Part shown: in pieces, positions 46,922-58,400 of the stretch
Layout: each line of letters opens with the position of its first letter
Position numbering within the stretch: the first letter of the stretch is position 1
Origin: Allolobophora icterica
Taxonomy: Eukaryota; Annelida; Clitellata; Crassiclitellata; Lumbricidae
Length of the DNA: 64,000 nt
Direction of reading: 5' to 3'
NCBI GenBank assembly: GCA_963556255.1
Contig: OY744609.1
Span: 2,600,418 to 2,664,417 of the forward strand
Notes under the pieces: model-generated
Told to the model about the DNA's origin: nothing
The model's database searches: none
The model's input: only the letters and a program-made list of their open reading frames with translations
Position numbers and translations under genes: made by a program

Positions 46922-48226
46922 AATGCAACAAATTGCGAAGACCATCGCACGATAAGCCTTCTGACACATGCATCAAAAATCCTGCTAAGAATTATAACAA
47001 AGAGACTGCAGACAAAGGCGGAAGCAGAAAATTGCTTGGGAGAGGACCAATATGGGTTTAGAAAGGGAAAGGGGACAAGAGATGCGATAGCAGCATTGAG
47101 GATAATAGCAGAAAGAAGCATCCAACATGACCAAGACATATATATCTGCTTCGTCGACTATGAAAAAGCTTTCGACAGAGTAGACTGGAGAAAGCTAATG
47201 GGAATACTGAGAAGAAAAGGGGTGGATTGGAGAGAAAGAAGATTGATAGGTAATCTATACATGGGACAAAGAGTGAAAATAAGAGTTGATGGAGAATACT
47301 CAGAACCAGGAAAAATAGGAAGAGGGGTAAGACAAGGATGCCCACTGTCACCAATCCTATTCAACATCTATATAGAAGAGATCATAAGAGAAACGCTAGA
47401 CGATATGGAGGAGGGGATAAAGGTAGGAGGAAGAAGGGTGAAGGCATTGAGATTTGCAGATGACCAGGCGATGCTGGCAACTAGCCAGGAGGGCTTACAA
47501 AGGATGATGGATCGTCTAAATACGGTATCACTGGAATATGAAATGAAAATAAACGTAAAGAAGACAAAGGTAATGAAGATAAGCAAGAGAAGCGGTATAA
47601 TACCACAAACAATAAAGATCACACTAAACGGACAAGAAATAGAACAGGTGGAGAAGTTTTGCTATCTAGGAAGTGTGATCACAGACGATGCAAGATGCCA
47701 CGAGGAAATAAAAAGAAGAATATCCATGGGAAAAGATGCATTTTACAAAAGAGGAGAGCTGATGAGAGGAACCTTAAGCAAGAATCTAAAGAAGAGAATG
47801 GTGAAGACACTGGTGTGGAGTGTTGTGCTGTACGGCTCCGAGACATGGACAATGAGGAAGGACGACATAAAAAGATTGGAGGCCTTTGAGATGTGGGTGT
47901 GGCGCAGAATGGAGAGAGTTAGCTGGGTGGAACGGAGGACGAACGAGGAAATCCTGCAAATGGTAGAAGAACAAAGATCACTCATAAGTACTATACGTGG
48001 ACGACAAAGGAAATGGATCGGGCACATCCTAAGGAGTGAGACACTGCTAAGAGACATCATGGAGGGAAGGATGGAGGGGAGAAAGACGCGAGGAAGACCG
48101 AGGGCAATGCTGCTAGACTGGATGATGACAAAAGAAGAAGGATACAGTGGACTGAAGAGAAGAGCACAAGACAGAGAACGATGGCGTCATTGGTCATACG
48201 AACCTGCCGATGGGCAGAGAACATAA
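46922..48226 (+). CDS. LINE reverse transcriptase, 3' part (434 codons)
   Basis: Open from the first base of the insertion (no true start codon): [67 protein letters not shown] and the catalytic FADDQA. The C-terminus has [16 protein letters not shown] and [12 protein letters not shown], typical of the endonuclease-RT family of invertebrate LINEs. The absence of stops suggests a young copy. I cannot assign the clade with certainty. Confidence 0.85.
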   Translation, partial: NATNCEDHRTISLLTHASKILLRIITKRLQTKAEAENCLGEDQYGFRKGKGTRDAIAALRIIAERSIQHDQDIYICFVDYEKAFDRVDWRKLMGILRRKGVDWRERRLIGNLYMGQRVKIRVDGEYSEPGKIGRGVRQGCPLSPILFNIYIEEIIRETLDDMEEGIKVGGRRVKALRFADDQAMLATSQEGLQRMMDRLNTVSLEYEMKINVKKTKVMKISKRSGIIPQTIKITLNGQEIEQVEKFCYLGSVITDDARCHEEIKRRISMGKDAFYKRGELMRGTLSKNLKKRMVKTLVWSVVLYGSETWTMRKDDIKRLEAFEMWVWRRMERVSWVERRTNEEILQMVEEQRSLISTIRGRQRKWIGHILRSETLLRDIMEGRMEGRKTRGRPRAMLLDWMMTKEEGYSGLKRRAQDRERWRHWSYEPADGQRT

Positions 48227-48237
48227 AGAAGAAGAAG
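46922..48237 (+). mobile_element. 5'-truncated non-LTR retrotransposon
   Basis: Flanked by a 9-bp duplication AGGCCCCTG (46913-46921, 48238-48246) and ending in an AAGAAGAAG tail. The insertion starts inside the reverse transcriptase, as expected from 5' truncation during target-primed reverse transcription. Confidence 0.85.
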
Positions 48238-48613
48238 AGGCCCCTGTCATATACTATTTATTTCTGTATTTTAAATAGAAACACTGAAACACTCAAAAGG
48301 TAGCAAAAGCTAGTAATGAGTAATCGTGTAGTTACTGTAGTACACTATAATATAACAATACAAACAAAAACCAATTACAAAAGCCTTTTTCGTCTAGGCT
48401 TCATTTTAGCAAAGTTATCGTTTTCTTCGTCATAGCCATTTCACTAGCAATTTCACTTCGACGTTCAATGACATATGAGTACGTGTCTGCAAAAATTCTA
48501 TAGGCCTATGGTCACATTGTCGGCATTCACACTGTAACCATGCTCTGAATCTAATTAAAACAACTAAATTTTGAAGCCAAATTTGTAAAATGCTCAAGTC
48601 TTGTAGTTGTGAT

Positions 48614-48960
48614 ATTCATTCATTCATTCATTCGGGTATTTATATAGCACCTCTACAAGAGGGCTACTAAGGGGTGCTCCCGACTCGAGCACGGCCAAAC
48701 AATACAGCTTCAATCGAGTAGGCCTATAGAACTATCACTGGGAGTTCTGGGGAACAGGCGCTGATCCGGGAACCCCGTTCCGTGCCGTCGGGCCCAGCAC
48801 TGAAAAACACGGTTCTGCATGGTGACTGTGCGGGCAAAAGGCACAATGGGTACCCCTTTGTCCGAAGATCGGAGGTGGTGACTACCCTGAACTTCCAGCA
48901 AAGGATCCGCAGATAAGCTGGAGCGCATCCCAGCAAGCACCTCCAGACCAGGGAAACAAC
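48614..48960 (-). mobile_element. LINE/SINE 3' fragment with ATTC tail
   Basis: ATTCATTCATTC followed by GGGTATTTATATAGCACCTC; in reverse complement this is the GAGGTGCTATATAAAT(GAAT)n end used by L2-like LINEs and their SINEs. The 300 bp beyond look like a SINE body. No coding. Confidence 0.55.
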
Positions 48961-49926
48961 CCTTACACTACACGCTGGCTGACAGTTGGCTGGAGCAATG
49001 CAGGACCTCCAGCAAAACCAGAGACTTGACCAAATTTTGGTATTCGACCAACAAGGCGCGTCACAGAGCGTTGCTGCGTTGCACTAGATTGAGGCACGCC
49101 AAACGACTATGAATAAGATTTCCATCATCCAATGACATTTGCTCATGGAATCTCTTTCTTTTTCGAACACTATATGTTGCTTATAGTAACATTTAAATTC
49201 ATTTCGCATGTTTTAATATCGTTTTCAGATAGTTGAATCAAATGAGAAGCTGTTAAAAAAATCAATGCAAATTGATTCTCTGTAAATATGTTGATAAATT
49301 GAAAGTCTTCGATCTATAGCATTTTTTCAGAATATTAGAAGAACTAAGAATTCGAACGTATCAATTAAGTGTTACAAGCATATCCTTTGCCTCAGCCACT
49401 GTTTCGTAGTGCATCTTTTAATCTCACCATCCACAATTCTATGCAGGGCAACTTTTAGTGATGATAAATTCTGCAAGACCCTGAATGCCCATCTGGTATC
49501 CCAAAGTTTTTTTAGAGTCAACGCGAAAGATTCTATACGATTGCAATGTTCTTCTTTTAATACTGAAAGACGAGTTAAACTGCCAGAAAAATGTATAGAT
49601 ACTTTCTAGAGTTCCAGAAGACAAATTATGTTGTTCGAACGATTGGAATAAATAAATTTTGAACGATTGGAATAAACTGTGAAAAGGCCCCACATCTTGG
49701 AAAATGGTATCAGGGGGAGCGGCCGCTCCCCCTGCTCCCCCCTAGCTACGCCTCTGGTAGTAAAGGCTGTGCAGAGCAAACAGGCCAGCGACGCTGCACT
49801 GGCGGAGGCGGCGCGTCACAATCGCGAACTCGAAGCTCAGGTCCGCGGGACCGGTTTATATCTCGGGCGTGAGACTGGTGGTGGTTGTTGCCCAATGTGT
49901 AAAGGATCGGGTCTCTACATCGGACT

Positions 49927-49933
49927 AAAAAAC
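49927..49933 (+). promoter_or_regulatory. A_AAA_AAC heptamer, fragment C
   Basis: Heptamer and phase are the same as in A and B, but one extra C downstream (AAAACCCTCTTAG) now puts a stop into the -1 frame. The site here is a relic. Confidence 0.45.
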
Positions 49934-50300
49934 TAAAACCCTCTTAGCAACTTCGATATAGAGAAAGTTGCCAGAGCGCTGCCGCATTTCCGCGGTGTTT
50001 TCATGCGAGATGGTCTGCCCGCCGTGGCTCGTGAGAAGGAGTGTGGAGTTGTTAATTTAGATACCGGTTCTGGTGATGGTACTCACTGGGTCGCCTATTG
50101 GATAGATGGACATACAGCCGTCTATTTTGACAGTTATGGCCTGGATTCGCCTCTCGAAATTTCTCGATATTTAAACCGTTACATAAGAACACAGACGTTC
50201 CAGCTGCAGGGGCCCGATGATGTGGTCATCTCTGTCTTCTCGTACTAAGAGAGCTCGAGCCGGAAAGAATTTTGAAGACATCGTGCTTGACCTATGTTAG
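49933..50300 (+). pseudogene. PRO: Adenain-like protease, fragment C, active site lost
   Basis: Homologous to 40452-40826. It keeps GTHWVAYW and YFDSYGLDS. A 7-base loss after GPDDVV removes the CGHLC active-site segment and shifts the frame. The upstream frame is also broken by an extra C. Confidence 0.86.
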
Positions 50301-50328
50301 ACTTCCACCAGCCTTTTTATATAAAAAA

Positions 50329-50885
50329 ATGCCGGTTGATAAATTTGGAAGAGACGGTGGAGGTGGGTTTGGAGGGGGCAGATAAGCGCCGCTGGGCTCG
50401 TCCACAAGGCGTGTGATACCATGTTGGGAATTCTATCGGCTGGAGGTTTTCAGCTGACAAATGTGGGAACGCCCACGATGGAAACGGACGCCGCGACAAA
50501 GGCTTATGCAGACATCGTAGATCAGGACAACTTACAAATCACCGGTGGAACGATGTCTGGCGTTCTAAAAATGGGCGGTCACAAAGTAACTGGTTTACCT
50601 ACGGATACACCGGAATCCGATAGCGACGCAGCGAGTTGGGCACAAGTGGTACAATACGCGGACCAAAAGGCGGTCGCAGCCGAAAATCATGCAGACCAGA
50701 AGCTTATCGATGCCAGGCAGTACACGGACGAGAAGAATGCGGGGCTTAGCGATTCCGTTAGGCAGTATGCGGACGACAAGGACCTTATTGTTAAAAGTTA
50801 TGCCAACGAGCACGATGTTATCGTCAGGAACGCGTGCGTGCTCAAATCAGGCAGCGTAATGACTGGAAGTTTAGCTATGGGCGGC
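50329..50885 (+). pseudogene. Fibre protein, fragment C, truncated
   Basis: ATG at 50329; one G is lost in the Gly-rich start (GGAGGGGGCAG), shifting the frame before 50421. The first two repeat modules and the beginning of the third (GSVMTGSLAMGG) are present, and the sequence then ends at the border with foreign DNA. The TAC codon at the place of the B nonsense mutation is intact here. Confidence 0.85.
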
Positions 50886-51104
50886 CTAGCTAATTAGGTA
50901 AGCACGACGTCATTGAATTTGAATTGCCAACGTCTGATTGGTGAGAGTGAGGTCAGGTGATAACGGTACGTGCGTAGCGCTAGTTATTATTGGCTATAAG
51001 AAGACCAAGTCAAGGTCGAATTGTAAATAGATTGAACTCCTATTTAGCGTGTTCAAAGAAGACTTACTATAGCGTCAGTGAACCTACATTGTAAGCAAGT
51101 AAGA
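50886..51104 (+). other. Possible LTR or leader of the downstream gag
   Basis: No gene. It contains a TATA-like GGCTATAAGAAG and leads into the ATG at 51105. Retroelement 5' flank is plausible, but no second LTR is available for comparison. Confidence 0.35.
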
Positions 51105-51235
51105 TGGCCTTAGAATTTCAAAAGTGGATCAAAGCGGGTCAGGACCTTGCGTATGATGGCGACTCTCTGAAAAGCTTGTCAAAGAAATACAGGCTGAAGT
51201 GAAAGAAGAGAAATTACGCCTGACTGAGATTGAAG

Positions 51236-51277
<42 letters not shown>

Positions 51278-51470
51278 TTCGTTTATTCAAACATTAAGTT
51301 GACACAGACGCAACTTAGACAAACAAGACTACAAAAGACAAATTCTAGGGCCAAAAGTACAGGGTTTTATGCATGAAATTGTCAATAAGCATTCTTATAA
51401 AGGATGCGTGAAATGTAGTTGCGGTCATCTTTGTGCGGTAGGGAGAAGTTATGAGATCTAGTGCGAAGAT
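51236..51470 (-). mobile_element. LINE/SINE 3' fragment in gag, TCAA tail
   Basis: (TCAA)n at 51237-51276 followed by AATTCGTTTATTCAAACATT; in reverse complement a TTTGAATAAACGAATTTGATTGATTG tail. A GAAGAT on both sides may be the target duplication. A related tail, AAACGAAGATTATTGTTGTTG, occurs in reverse at 52095-52145. Confidence 0.5.
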
Positions 51471-51492
51471 TATGACCACCGGTGCTACGAGG

Positions 51493-51708
51493 AGGCGTTC
51501 GGAAGAAGCGGAGCAGAAACTACGCTTAGCCGAGATTGAAGATAAGAGAAGTTCGGAAGAAGCGGAGCAGAAATTACGCTTAGCCGAGATTGAAGATAAG
51601 AGACTTTCGGAAGAAGCGGAGCAGAAATTGCGCTTAGCCGAGATTGAAGATAAGAGACGTTCGGAAGAAGCGGAACAAAAATTACGTTTAGCCGAGATTG
51701 AAGATAAG
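51493..51708 (+). repeat. Four 54-bp tandem repeats within gag
   Basis: Four nearly identical units of 18 codons; differences are mostly at the second codon and at silent sites. Confidence 0.9.
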
Positions 51709-52065
51709 CGACTTTCTGAAGAGAGAGAATTAAAAAGACTTGAAATTGAAAGCCAGAAAAAAGTAAAGCTTAAGGAACTAGAACTTCGAATGGCTTATGA
51801 CGCCAGACAAGAAGATGGAGACAGAGGAAGGTTTAATGGAGATAGGAAGCATTTAGGACAGGCAAACAGTGCCAAATATGTCAAGATGCCTCTCTTCCGA
51901 GAAGACATAGATTGTCTGGATGCTTATCTCCTAAGATTTGAGGGGATATGTACAGTGTATAAGGTTCCAAATGATCTATGGCCTCTTACGTTGATAAATC
52001 TTTACAAGGTAAAGCGCAAAAAATCTCCATAACAGTCCAGGGGTTCAGTGATATCGCGTGCCTGG

Positions 52066-53286
52066 GCACGATGGGGAACTAGAACTTTGATTTTAGCAAC
52101 AACAACGACAACAACAACAACAATAATCTTCGTTTATTGGTTCAAACTGACAAGTACGCAGTAAGATTACATGATATAGTAGTAACAGATGATAATAATT
52201 AAGTTTAACGGCCTAACAGGAATCGAATTTAACGGTATGGCAGACCGTAAGGCGCCCATCTGTCCTGCTGCTCATTTTACAATCGCCACGTAGGGAATCA
52301 AGGGTGAGTAAACCTTTATATAATCATTGTAATATCGAGTTTTCTACAGCGACCAAAAAGCGAAGTCGCGCGATCCGCTCAGTCAAAATCAAATCGATAG
52401 ACAAGTGAGGTTGAAATCGGTTCAAGGTCAAAATCCAAAGGGTCCGACAGGCAGACAGTCTGCAGCTATCCGTACGGTGGATGACTGGATGCTGTTGAGA
52501 ATTGAATTGGCGAGAGATCGAGGTAAGGGAAAGAGTAGGCCTATTATATTTAAATCATTTTTAATGCTGAAATATGACTTAGGCTCACTTAGCCGCGCAA
52601 GACCTTACTGTACTTCGTCTGCTAGAGGACCGACGTACATCCGTTAAGGGGATGGGGAAAGGGGAGGGCATAATAAGGGAGAGAGAAGATCAAGGCTGGA
52701 GACCAGTTTTGTGAATGTCCCCTATGTATGACCTCAAATCTCATAGTCTAATGTAGAGAAACCGCAAAGCAATGAAAGCAGCTTTTACAAGGCAAAACGA
52801 ATACAAGAAAGAAAAACAAATCCTGAATACGCTGATCATAGCCATATTAGTGACAGTAAGTCCTTCACTTACAATAACTCACCCTGCCATCATTTTCATG
52901 GGCATTGCGTTGGACCCACGTGGGCTCTATATATAAGTCCTATATATGGGCCCCGTGTGGCCATGCTCGCAGGACAGCGCCGTCGATTGATCTTTGTCAT
53001 TAAAAAGTGGCGCTCAATAAAATGTAAAATTCAAACTTGCAACATGTCATCCATCCTCACCATCGACGTTAATCAGTGCACAGAGCCATAGACGCTTGTA
53101 GCGCAACTATTAAACTACTAGTGTATTTGCCCGTCATAATTATGACGTGACGACAGTGTATCATTATAGGCCTATATGTATCGTTGGTTAAAATGCTCTG
53201 ATCGCCGTCGTCAAGACGACCGTCGTCAAGACGGTGGTGGTGTGAAACTTATAACCCCGGGCAACGCCGGGTAATCCAGCTAGTTA
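52066..53286. other. Gene-free stretch with a relic of a Maverick left arm and a Helitron 3' end
   Basis: 52337-52400 (CTACAGCGACCAAAAAGCGAAGTCG and CGCTCAGTCAAA) matches the iterated module upstream of polB in A and B. GTGGGCTCTATATATAAGTCC occurs near 52920. 53243-53283 holds GAAACTTATAACCCCGGGCAACGCCGGG and ends CTAG, a Helitron-like 3' terminus. No supported gene. Confidence 0.5.
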
Positions 53287-53997
53287 TCTATATAAATCAA
53301 GCGAGAATTCTGTGTGTCTGTCTGTCTGTTTGACCGGGATTAACTTCTACAATTTTGCACCTTTTCACTCGAAACCCTCACTACTGTGTCGGCCTCGGCA
53401 TCGGACACCCAGTGGAGGGGTTCGCTTACATGGTGAAAATCCCCCAAAACTCTACCCAACCGACCGTCCCTCACGCTTCCAGTGCAAAGCGGTTCTATAT
53501 ATGGCGCCGGTATTCCCAACGTCATTAATAATGCGCATAGCGCTCTTCCACTGCCAAGCGGTTCTATTTATGGCGCGGGTGATCCCCAACGTCATTAATA
53601 ATGCGCATAACGACGTTGTTTACTTTCGCACAAAATTTAATTACGATCGATGCGAACTATATTCGTCGTTTTACAGCAAAATTGTATCTTCAAAGACTCT
53701 TCTTTACTAAGGGCAGTGAGGGCTAGATTTATGGCGTTTTCTTGAACCCGCCAACGCCGGGTTCACCCTCTTCGACTGCCAAGCAGTCAGTCCACGGGAG
53801 ACTGGGAAGCAGTCGTCGCCACAGGGCGACTGCGAAGCAGTCAGTCCACGCCTAGACTCCGAAGCAGTCTCCTCCACAGGTCGCCTAAATTTCTTCCTTA
53901 TTCGCTACACGCATTTAAACTTATACCTAAATTTGTTGCTTATTCGCTACAGGGATTGAAACTTATAACCCCGAGCAACGCCGGGTAAACCTGCTAG
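53287..53997 (+). mobile_element. Non-autonomous Helitron-like element
   Basis: Begins TCTATATAAATCAAGCG with a GTCTGTCTGTCTG run and ends with a hairpin (CCCCGAGCAACGCCGGG) and CTAG before a T. The 3' end is shared with 53243-53283. Inside are a 69-bp tandem duplication (about 53487-53613, AAGCGGTTCTAT to ATTAATAATGCGCATA) and four GAAGCAGTC hairpins at 53778-53872. No Rep/helicase coding. Confidence 0.68.
53778..53872 (+). repeat. Array of four 15-bp palindromes
   Basis: GACTGCCAAGCAGTC, GACTGGGAAGCAGTC, GACTGCGAAGCAGTC and GACTCCGAAGCAGTC, each able to form a short stem, with spacers rich in AGTCCACG or CCACAGG. Confidence 0.8.
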
Positions 53998-55018
53998 TAT
54001 AGAATATATAGGCGTCCACGGTCAATGTTAACTAACAAGCTTGCTTCTAGATAGGCTACTCTCGGTATCTAGAAGTGTTGCTATGGAGATGATTGTCCGT
54101 TGAGCCTAAAACGTATTGGCCAATCACAAACATGTAGCCTGTACATTGTGTATAAATTAACTCCGCTTAAACTCCGCTCAAACACAATAATTTATGTGCG
54201 CCTATTTAAAACAACGACTTCCGGGCGTATAACATCCTATCTTGTCTTATTTTCAATATACGCTACAAATCAGAATGAATATTATGTCCGATTGTTTACT
54301 ATAAGCTACGGAGTAGATATGACATACAGACCTGCAAGATAGACGTCTAGAGTCCGTGTTTCCCTAAGTGGCTGTCGTACAGTATTGAAGATTGTATGGA
54401 GGGGTTGTCGATCTACGATGATCAATAGCGGGTAGCTCTCTTTAAGTAAATAGAGGACTACAAGTAACTCCTTTCAAAAACGCACGGGGAGTGTGACCGT
54501 AACTTCAGACTTTCTGACTTTCATTGTTCTAACTTGAAATTTCTGAGTAAATCTGTCTGATTAGGTTAACCAACTGGGATCAAAATTGTAATCTCTAGAT
54601 TCTAGGCTGGGCCGTAAAAGTTCGGCCCGGTGAAACAATCAAGTCGCCTCTGGGCAGCAGGGCGAAGAAATCTGCGACCAGAGATGGAAGGGGCTGAATA
54701 ACACAAAACATGGGTTTCAACTGTTGACTGACGATTGGTTTGTCATTCGTCATTCAACATTTAAAACCCGTTTTAAAACCCCTGCAGCTCCAAAACTTCA
54801 ACCGGACATGTATGTGGACCATATCATCACTCAACAGAGACCAATATGGTTCAGTGCCCGCGAATGTTCTGGTTCCCACGACTTCGCTTCGTATGTGCTG
54901 AAGAAGTCCAGAGAAGGATCGGGAAGACCAGAGGCGTAACTTTGGTCTAAAAAGTGGAGGGTTCCAATTTCTTGCATAACGAAGCAAGGCGGAGACTGCG
55001 ATCTCTGGGAAGGCTCAA
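53998..55018. other. Gene-free stretch
   Basis: No gene, repeat family or motif was recognised beyond AT-rich unique-looking DNA. Short reading frames (54100-54342, 54724-54939) show no domain. Confidence 0.5.
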
Positions 55019-55235
55019 TCAACTTACATAATAACCGTTGTACGTCTGTCTGTCTGTCTGTCTGTCCCGTAAACAAACACTATTGTGACGTCACTATACT
55101 GCCGCCTTGGCGACGGTTGTCTTGACGGTTGTCTTGACGACGGCTATAGGCCTATAATATGACGTTATTGTTATCACTGCAATAATAATTGTTTTTTATA
55201 GGCTATACCGTGATTTTTCACGGGTGTACAGCTAG
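55019..55235 (+). mobile_element. Short Helitron-like element, copy 1
   Basis: Starts TCAACTTACATAATAACC, has a GTCT run and ends CCGTGATTTTTCACGG hairpin then GTGTACAGCTAG. A second copy starts at the very next base, so the two are head to tail. Confidence 0.72.
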
Positions 55236-55424
55236 TCAACTTACATAATAACCGTTGTACGTCTGTCTGTCTGTCTGTCTGTCTGTCTGTATGTCTGTCT
55301 GTCTGTCTGTCTGTCTGTCCCGTAAACAAACACTATTGTGACGTCACTATACTGCCGCCTTGGCGACGGTTGTCTTGACGACGGCTATAGGCCTATAATA
55401 TGACGTTATTGTTATCACTGCAAT

Positions 55425-58400
55425 CATTGTTATCACAGTTGGTGTTTTGCGTTCGTCGTGTTACACGCTGGTGCGCAGGCTCGTGTATTTTGGTTGCTAC
55501 TTAGCTTATCTTTGGACCTTTTCTTTCTGGAAACAGTCATTTTAATGGATTACCTCTTCTGGATCTTCGTAATTCGTTTTATTTTTGATATTTTCGTCTG
55601 TTTTTGGAGAAACTTGTCGTTTTTCTTTGCCGTTTGGATGATTTGATTCAGCCATTATAGATTATACGTCATCGTTCGTACATCCTTCAGACGTCATCGG
55701 ATGTACAACCTTAATACACGCCGTACAGTACGTACTGTTGATTTATTATTAGCGCAGTGTTTACATTGTTAAGAAGCGATGTCTCTTCCTATGTCGCCTG
55801 CGCTGACAGTGCCGAAGATGCCGGTGACAGTGTATACGTCTACACTGGAATCCACGTCGTCGCCTGTTACTCTAACTACGACTCCATCTGATTTCAATGC
55901 TGCTACTGCCTTAAATAGGCCAGTGCTGAGACCACGCATCATGTATACCTCAGAACAATTGAGATCAAATTGGTTGAATAGCTACCGACCGACTCGTGCT
56001 CTTCGAAAGGTCCTGTTCCAGTTCCAACTCTGGTGTCCTGCCAACTATCGGCAGAAGAGACTGGATCGAGCAGTTGGGCTGGATCGATCTTCCTCCGCAT
56101 TTCAACCGCTGGAGCCAGTATTGAAGCCTACTGCTGCTGATTCTTCACGCCAGATTGACTCTTCACAATCTCGACAGAAGTCATCTCCACTGACTAAAGA
56201 AAATCCACTTCCTTCTCCGCCTCTGTCTACACCGTCCTCTGGTCTTCGACTTGCCTCTTGGAATGCTCAATCCATATCGGAAAAGTTTGCTTATGTCTCA
56301 CAATCACTTCTTGAGGATAAGCTCGACGTCTTTGCCATTACTGAAAGTTGGCATCTTGCCTCTGACGATGTTCCAGTTCTACGTGCGACACCGTCTGGTT
56401 TCTCTTCGCGTGACCGTCCTCGTCCACCCCACCCAGATGGTCGACCGGCCCGTGGTGGAGGCATCATCGTATTCTTCCGCTCCTCGCTACGCGTTTCTCA
56501 GATCAATCTCGACGATTCATTATCAACGTTAGAAGCCCTCTGCCTGAGCATTGCCACTCCTCATGGTCCCGTCACTCTACTTACTGTTTACCGACCTGGC
56601 TCTTCTCCCCCAACAGCACAATTTTTTGAAGAACTTTCTACCCTCTTGGAAACAGTTGTTACACGTAACTCTCAACTCGTCATCCTCGGTGATTTTAATA
56701 TCCATCTGGAGGATCCTACCTTACCTGCTTCTGCTCGGTTTTTAGACATTCTCACGCAATTTGGACTTCGACAGCATATAAATCAACCTACTCATCGATT
56801 AGGTGGTCAGCTTGATCTTGTCATCACTAGTGAGGATGATCAAGTAGACGACCTTAAAGTTCTACCACCGACGCTCTCGGACCATTCTGTCATCAGTTTT
56901 ACTCTTCCTTCCATTCATCTTCAACCGATTCACTCCATTCGCATGATACGTGGATGGAAATCGTTTGACTCGTCTGCCTTCAGTGCAGCTCTACGTGACA
57001 CTCTCCTTTCTTCGCCGGATTCTTCTCTGGATAACCTCTCAGTTGCTGAACTATTCGACCTATACACTTCCACGGTTACAAGTCTCCTCGACGCCATGTT
57101 ACCTCGGCGTAAAGTTTGGACACGTCAGCGCCCACTGGCAGTCTGGTTTGACGCTGACTGCCGTCGACTCCGTCGTCGTACCCGATGCCTCGAGCGCCGT
57201 AGTCGTCGGACTAAAGATCCTGTCGACCGACTAGCCTGGATTACTCAGCTTCGCTCATTACATCGCCTCTACCATCAGAAGGAAGCTGAATATTGGGAAA
57301 AGCTAGTCTTGCGCTACGAAAAAAATCCAAGACGCTTGTGGTCGTCTGTCTCGGGTCTCCTTGGGCGATCATCTCGTTCTACCGAAGCTCCATCTTTCAC
57401 TGCAGATGAGTTTCAGGAAATGCTTTCCACAAAGATCGACCGACTTCGTGCTTCGACAGCTGATGCTCCTCCTCCGACCTTCACATCTACATCCACTGTC
57501 TTCGATAGTTTTCGTCCTATCTCAGAGTTCGACCTTCGTTTAGTATTAACGTCTGTTAATCTTAAATCATGTGAACTCGATCCGCTACCCCCTTTTGTTA
57601 TTAGTGACATTTTAGATGACCTTGCTCCCTTTCTTGTTTATCTATTTAATAGATCGCTTTCCGAAGGGTGTATTCCTCCATCGCAGAAGCGTGCTCTGGT
57701 CTTTCCTTCGCTAAAAAAGCCTAATCTTGATACTAATCTCTGCAATAATTATCGTCCCATCTCCAATTTATCTTTCCTATCCAAGACTCTTGAACGTCTT
57801 GTCTCTCTTCAGCTCCTCCCTTATCTTGAGCAATCTAGACTCCTTCCTGCTAATCAATCAGGCTTTAGGGCTCATCATTCTACTGAGACTGCTCTCCTCT
57901 CTCTCCTCTCTGAAATCTACTCTGCTGTTGACAGGGCTGAACTTAGCCTCTTGGCTCTTTTCGATGTTTCTGCAGCCTTTGATATGGTAGATCATAGTAC
58001 TCTCCTTCAGCGTCTTGAGACTTCATATGGGTTGCAGGGCCTTCCTCTTTGCTGGTTTCGATCATATATGTCTGAACGAACCCAAATGATTATATCGGGC
58101 GACTCTAGAACAAAATGGATTCACATTAAGCTGGGCGTTCCTCAAGGCTCTGTACTTGGTCCTTTACTCTTTATTCTCTACACGGCTGACATTCCTTCTC
58201 TTTTCCCACTCTCGGGAGCTACTGGTCATATCTTTGCTGATGATGTGCAAGCTTTTGTCCATGGGTCTCCTTTATCTCAATTGCACTTAGTTGAGCGTAT
58301 TGAGTCTCTATCTAAGTCTCTCCATTCCTGGATGTCCTCAAATCGTCTCTGTCTTAATGCCTCCAAAACCCAGTTCATTTGGTTTGGCTCCCGTCAACAG

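Larger units (their letters stand above)
46820..49756. mobile_element. hAT-like element in the pX gene of C, carrying a LINE
   Basis: Ends CAGTGGCGTAGCCAGG and CCTAGCTACGCCTCTG, near-perfect inverted repeats, flanked by an 8-bp duplication GTAGTAAA (46812-46819 and 49757-49764). The interior holds a LINE insertion (46922-48237), a LINE/SINE 3' fragment (48614-48960) and about 800 bp near the right end with no clear gene. A decayed minus-strand frame around 49150-49420 is possible but not assignable. Confidence 0.88.
46485..49936 (+). pseudogene. pX-like core protein, fragment C, start lost and split by a hAT element
   Basis: Coding is 46485-46819 and 49765-49936. The start codon is ATT instead of ATG; everything downstream is open to the insertion, which enters right after GGTAGVV. 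The second part includes the coiled coil and CPMCKGSG, and ends CTA AAA AAC TAA, keeping A_AAA_AAC although the preceding codon has changed. Confidence 0.85.
44598..50885 (+). mobile_element. Maverick fragment C (MCP to fibre)
   Basis: A/B-type late gene segment with no terminal repeats: MCP from about residue 134 on, pX-like gene, protease and the first three fibre repeats. It is cut by two hAT elements. The left end starts in mid-MCP (ACATGTGTTGG) and the right end stops in mid-fibre, where retroelement-like DNA begins. It is same-strand with A and about 350 bp from its end. Confidence 0.85.
51105..52065 (+). pseudogene. Retroelement gag, Ty3/gypsy-like, with 18-residue repeats
   Basis: Starts MALEFQKWIKAGQDLAYDGD. 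A frameshift near 51165 leads to a charged helix, which is broken by a TCAA microsatellite-bearing insertion (about 51236-51470). Then four 54-bp repeats (51493-51708) encode SEEAEQKLRLAEIEDKR units, followed by a capsid-like segment (KMPLFREDIDCLDAYLLRFE) and a frameshift near 52003 before KGKAQKIS. No protease or RT follows. Confidence 0.72.

Noticed and set aside
55260..55320. GTCT runs considered as a CRISPR-like array
   Set aside because: Simple tetranucleotide repeat without spacers, inside Helitron-like elements of a eukaryote.
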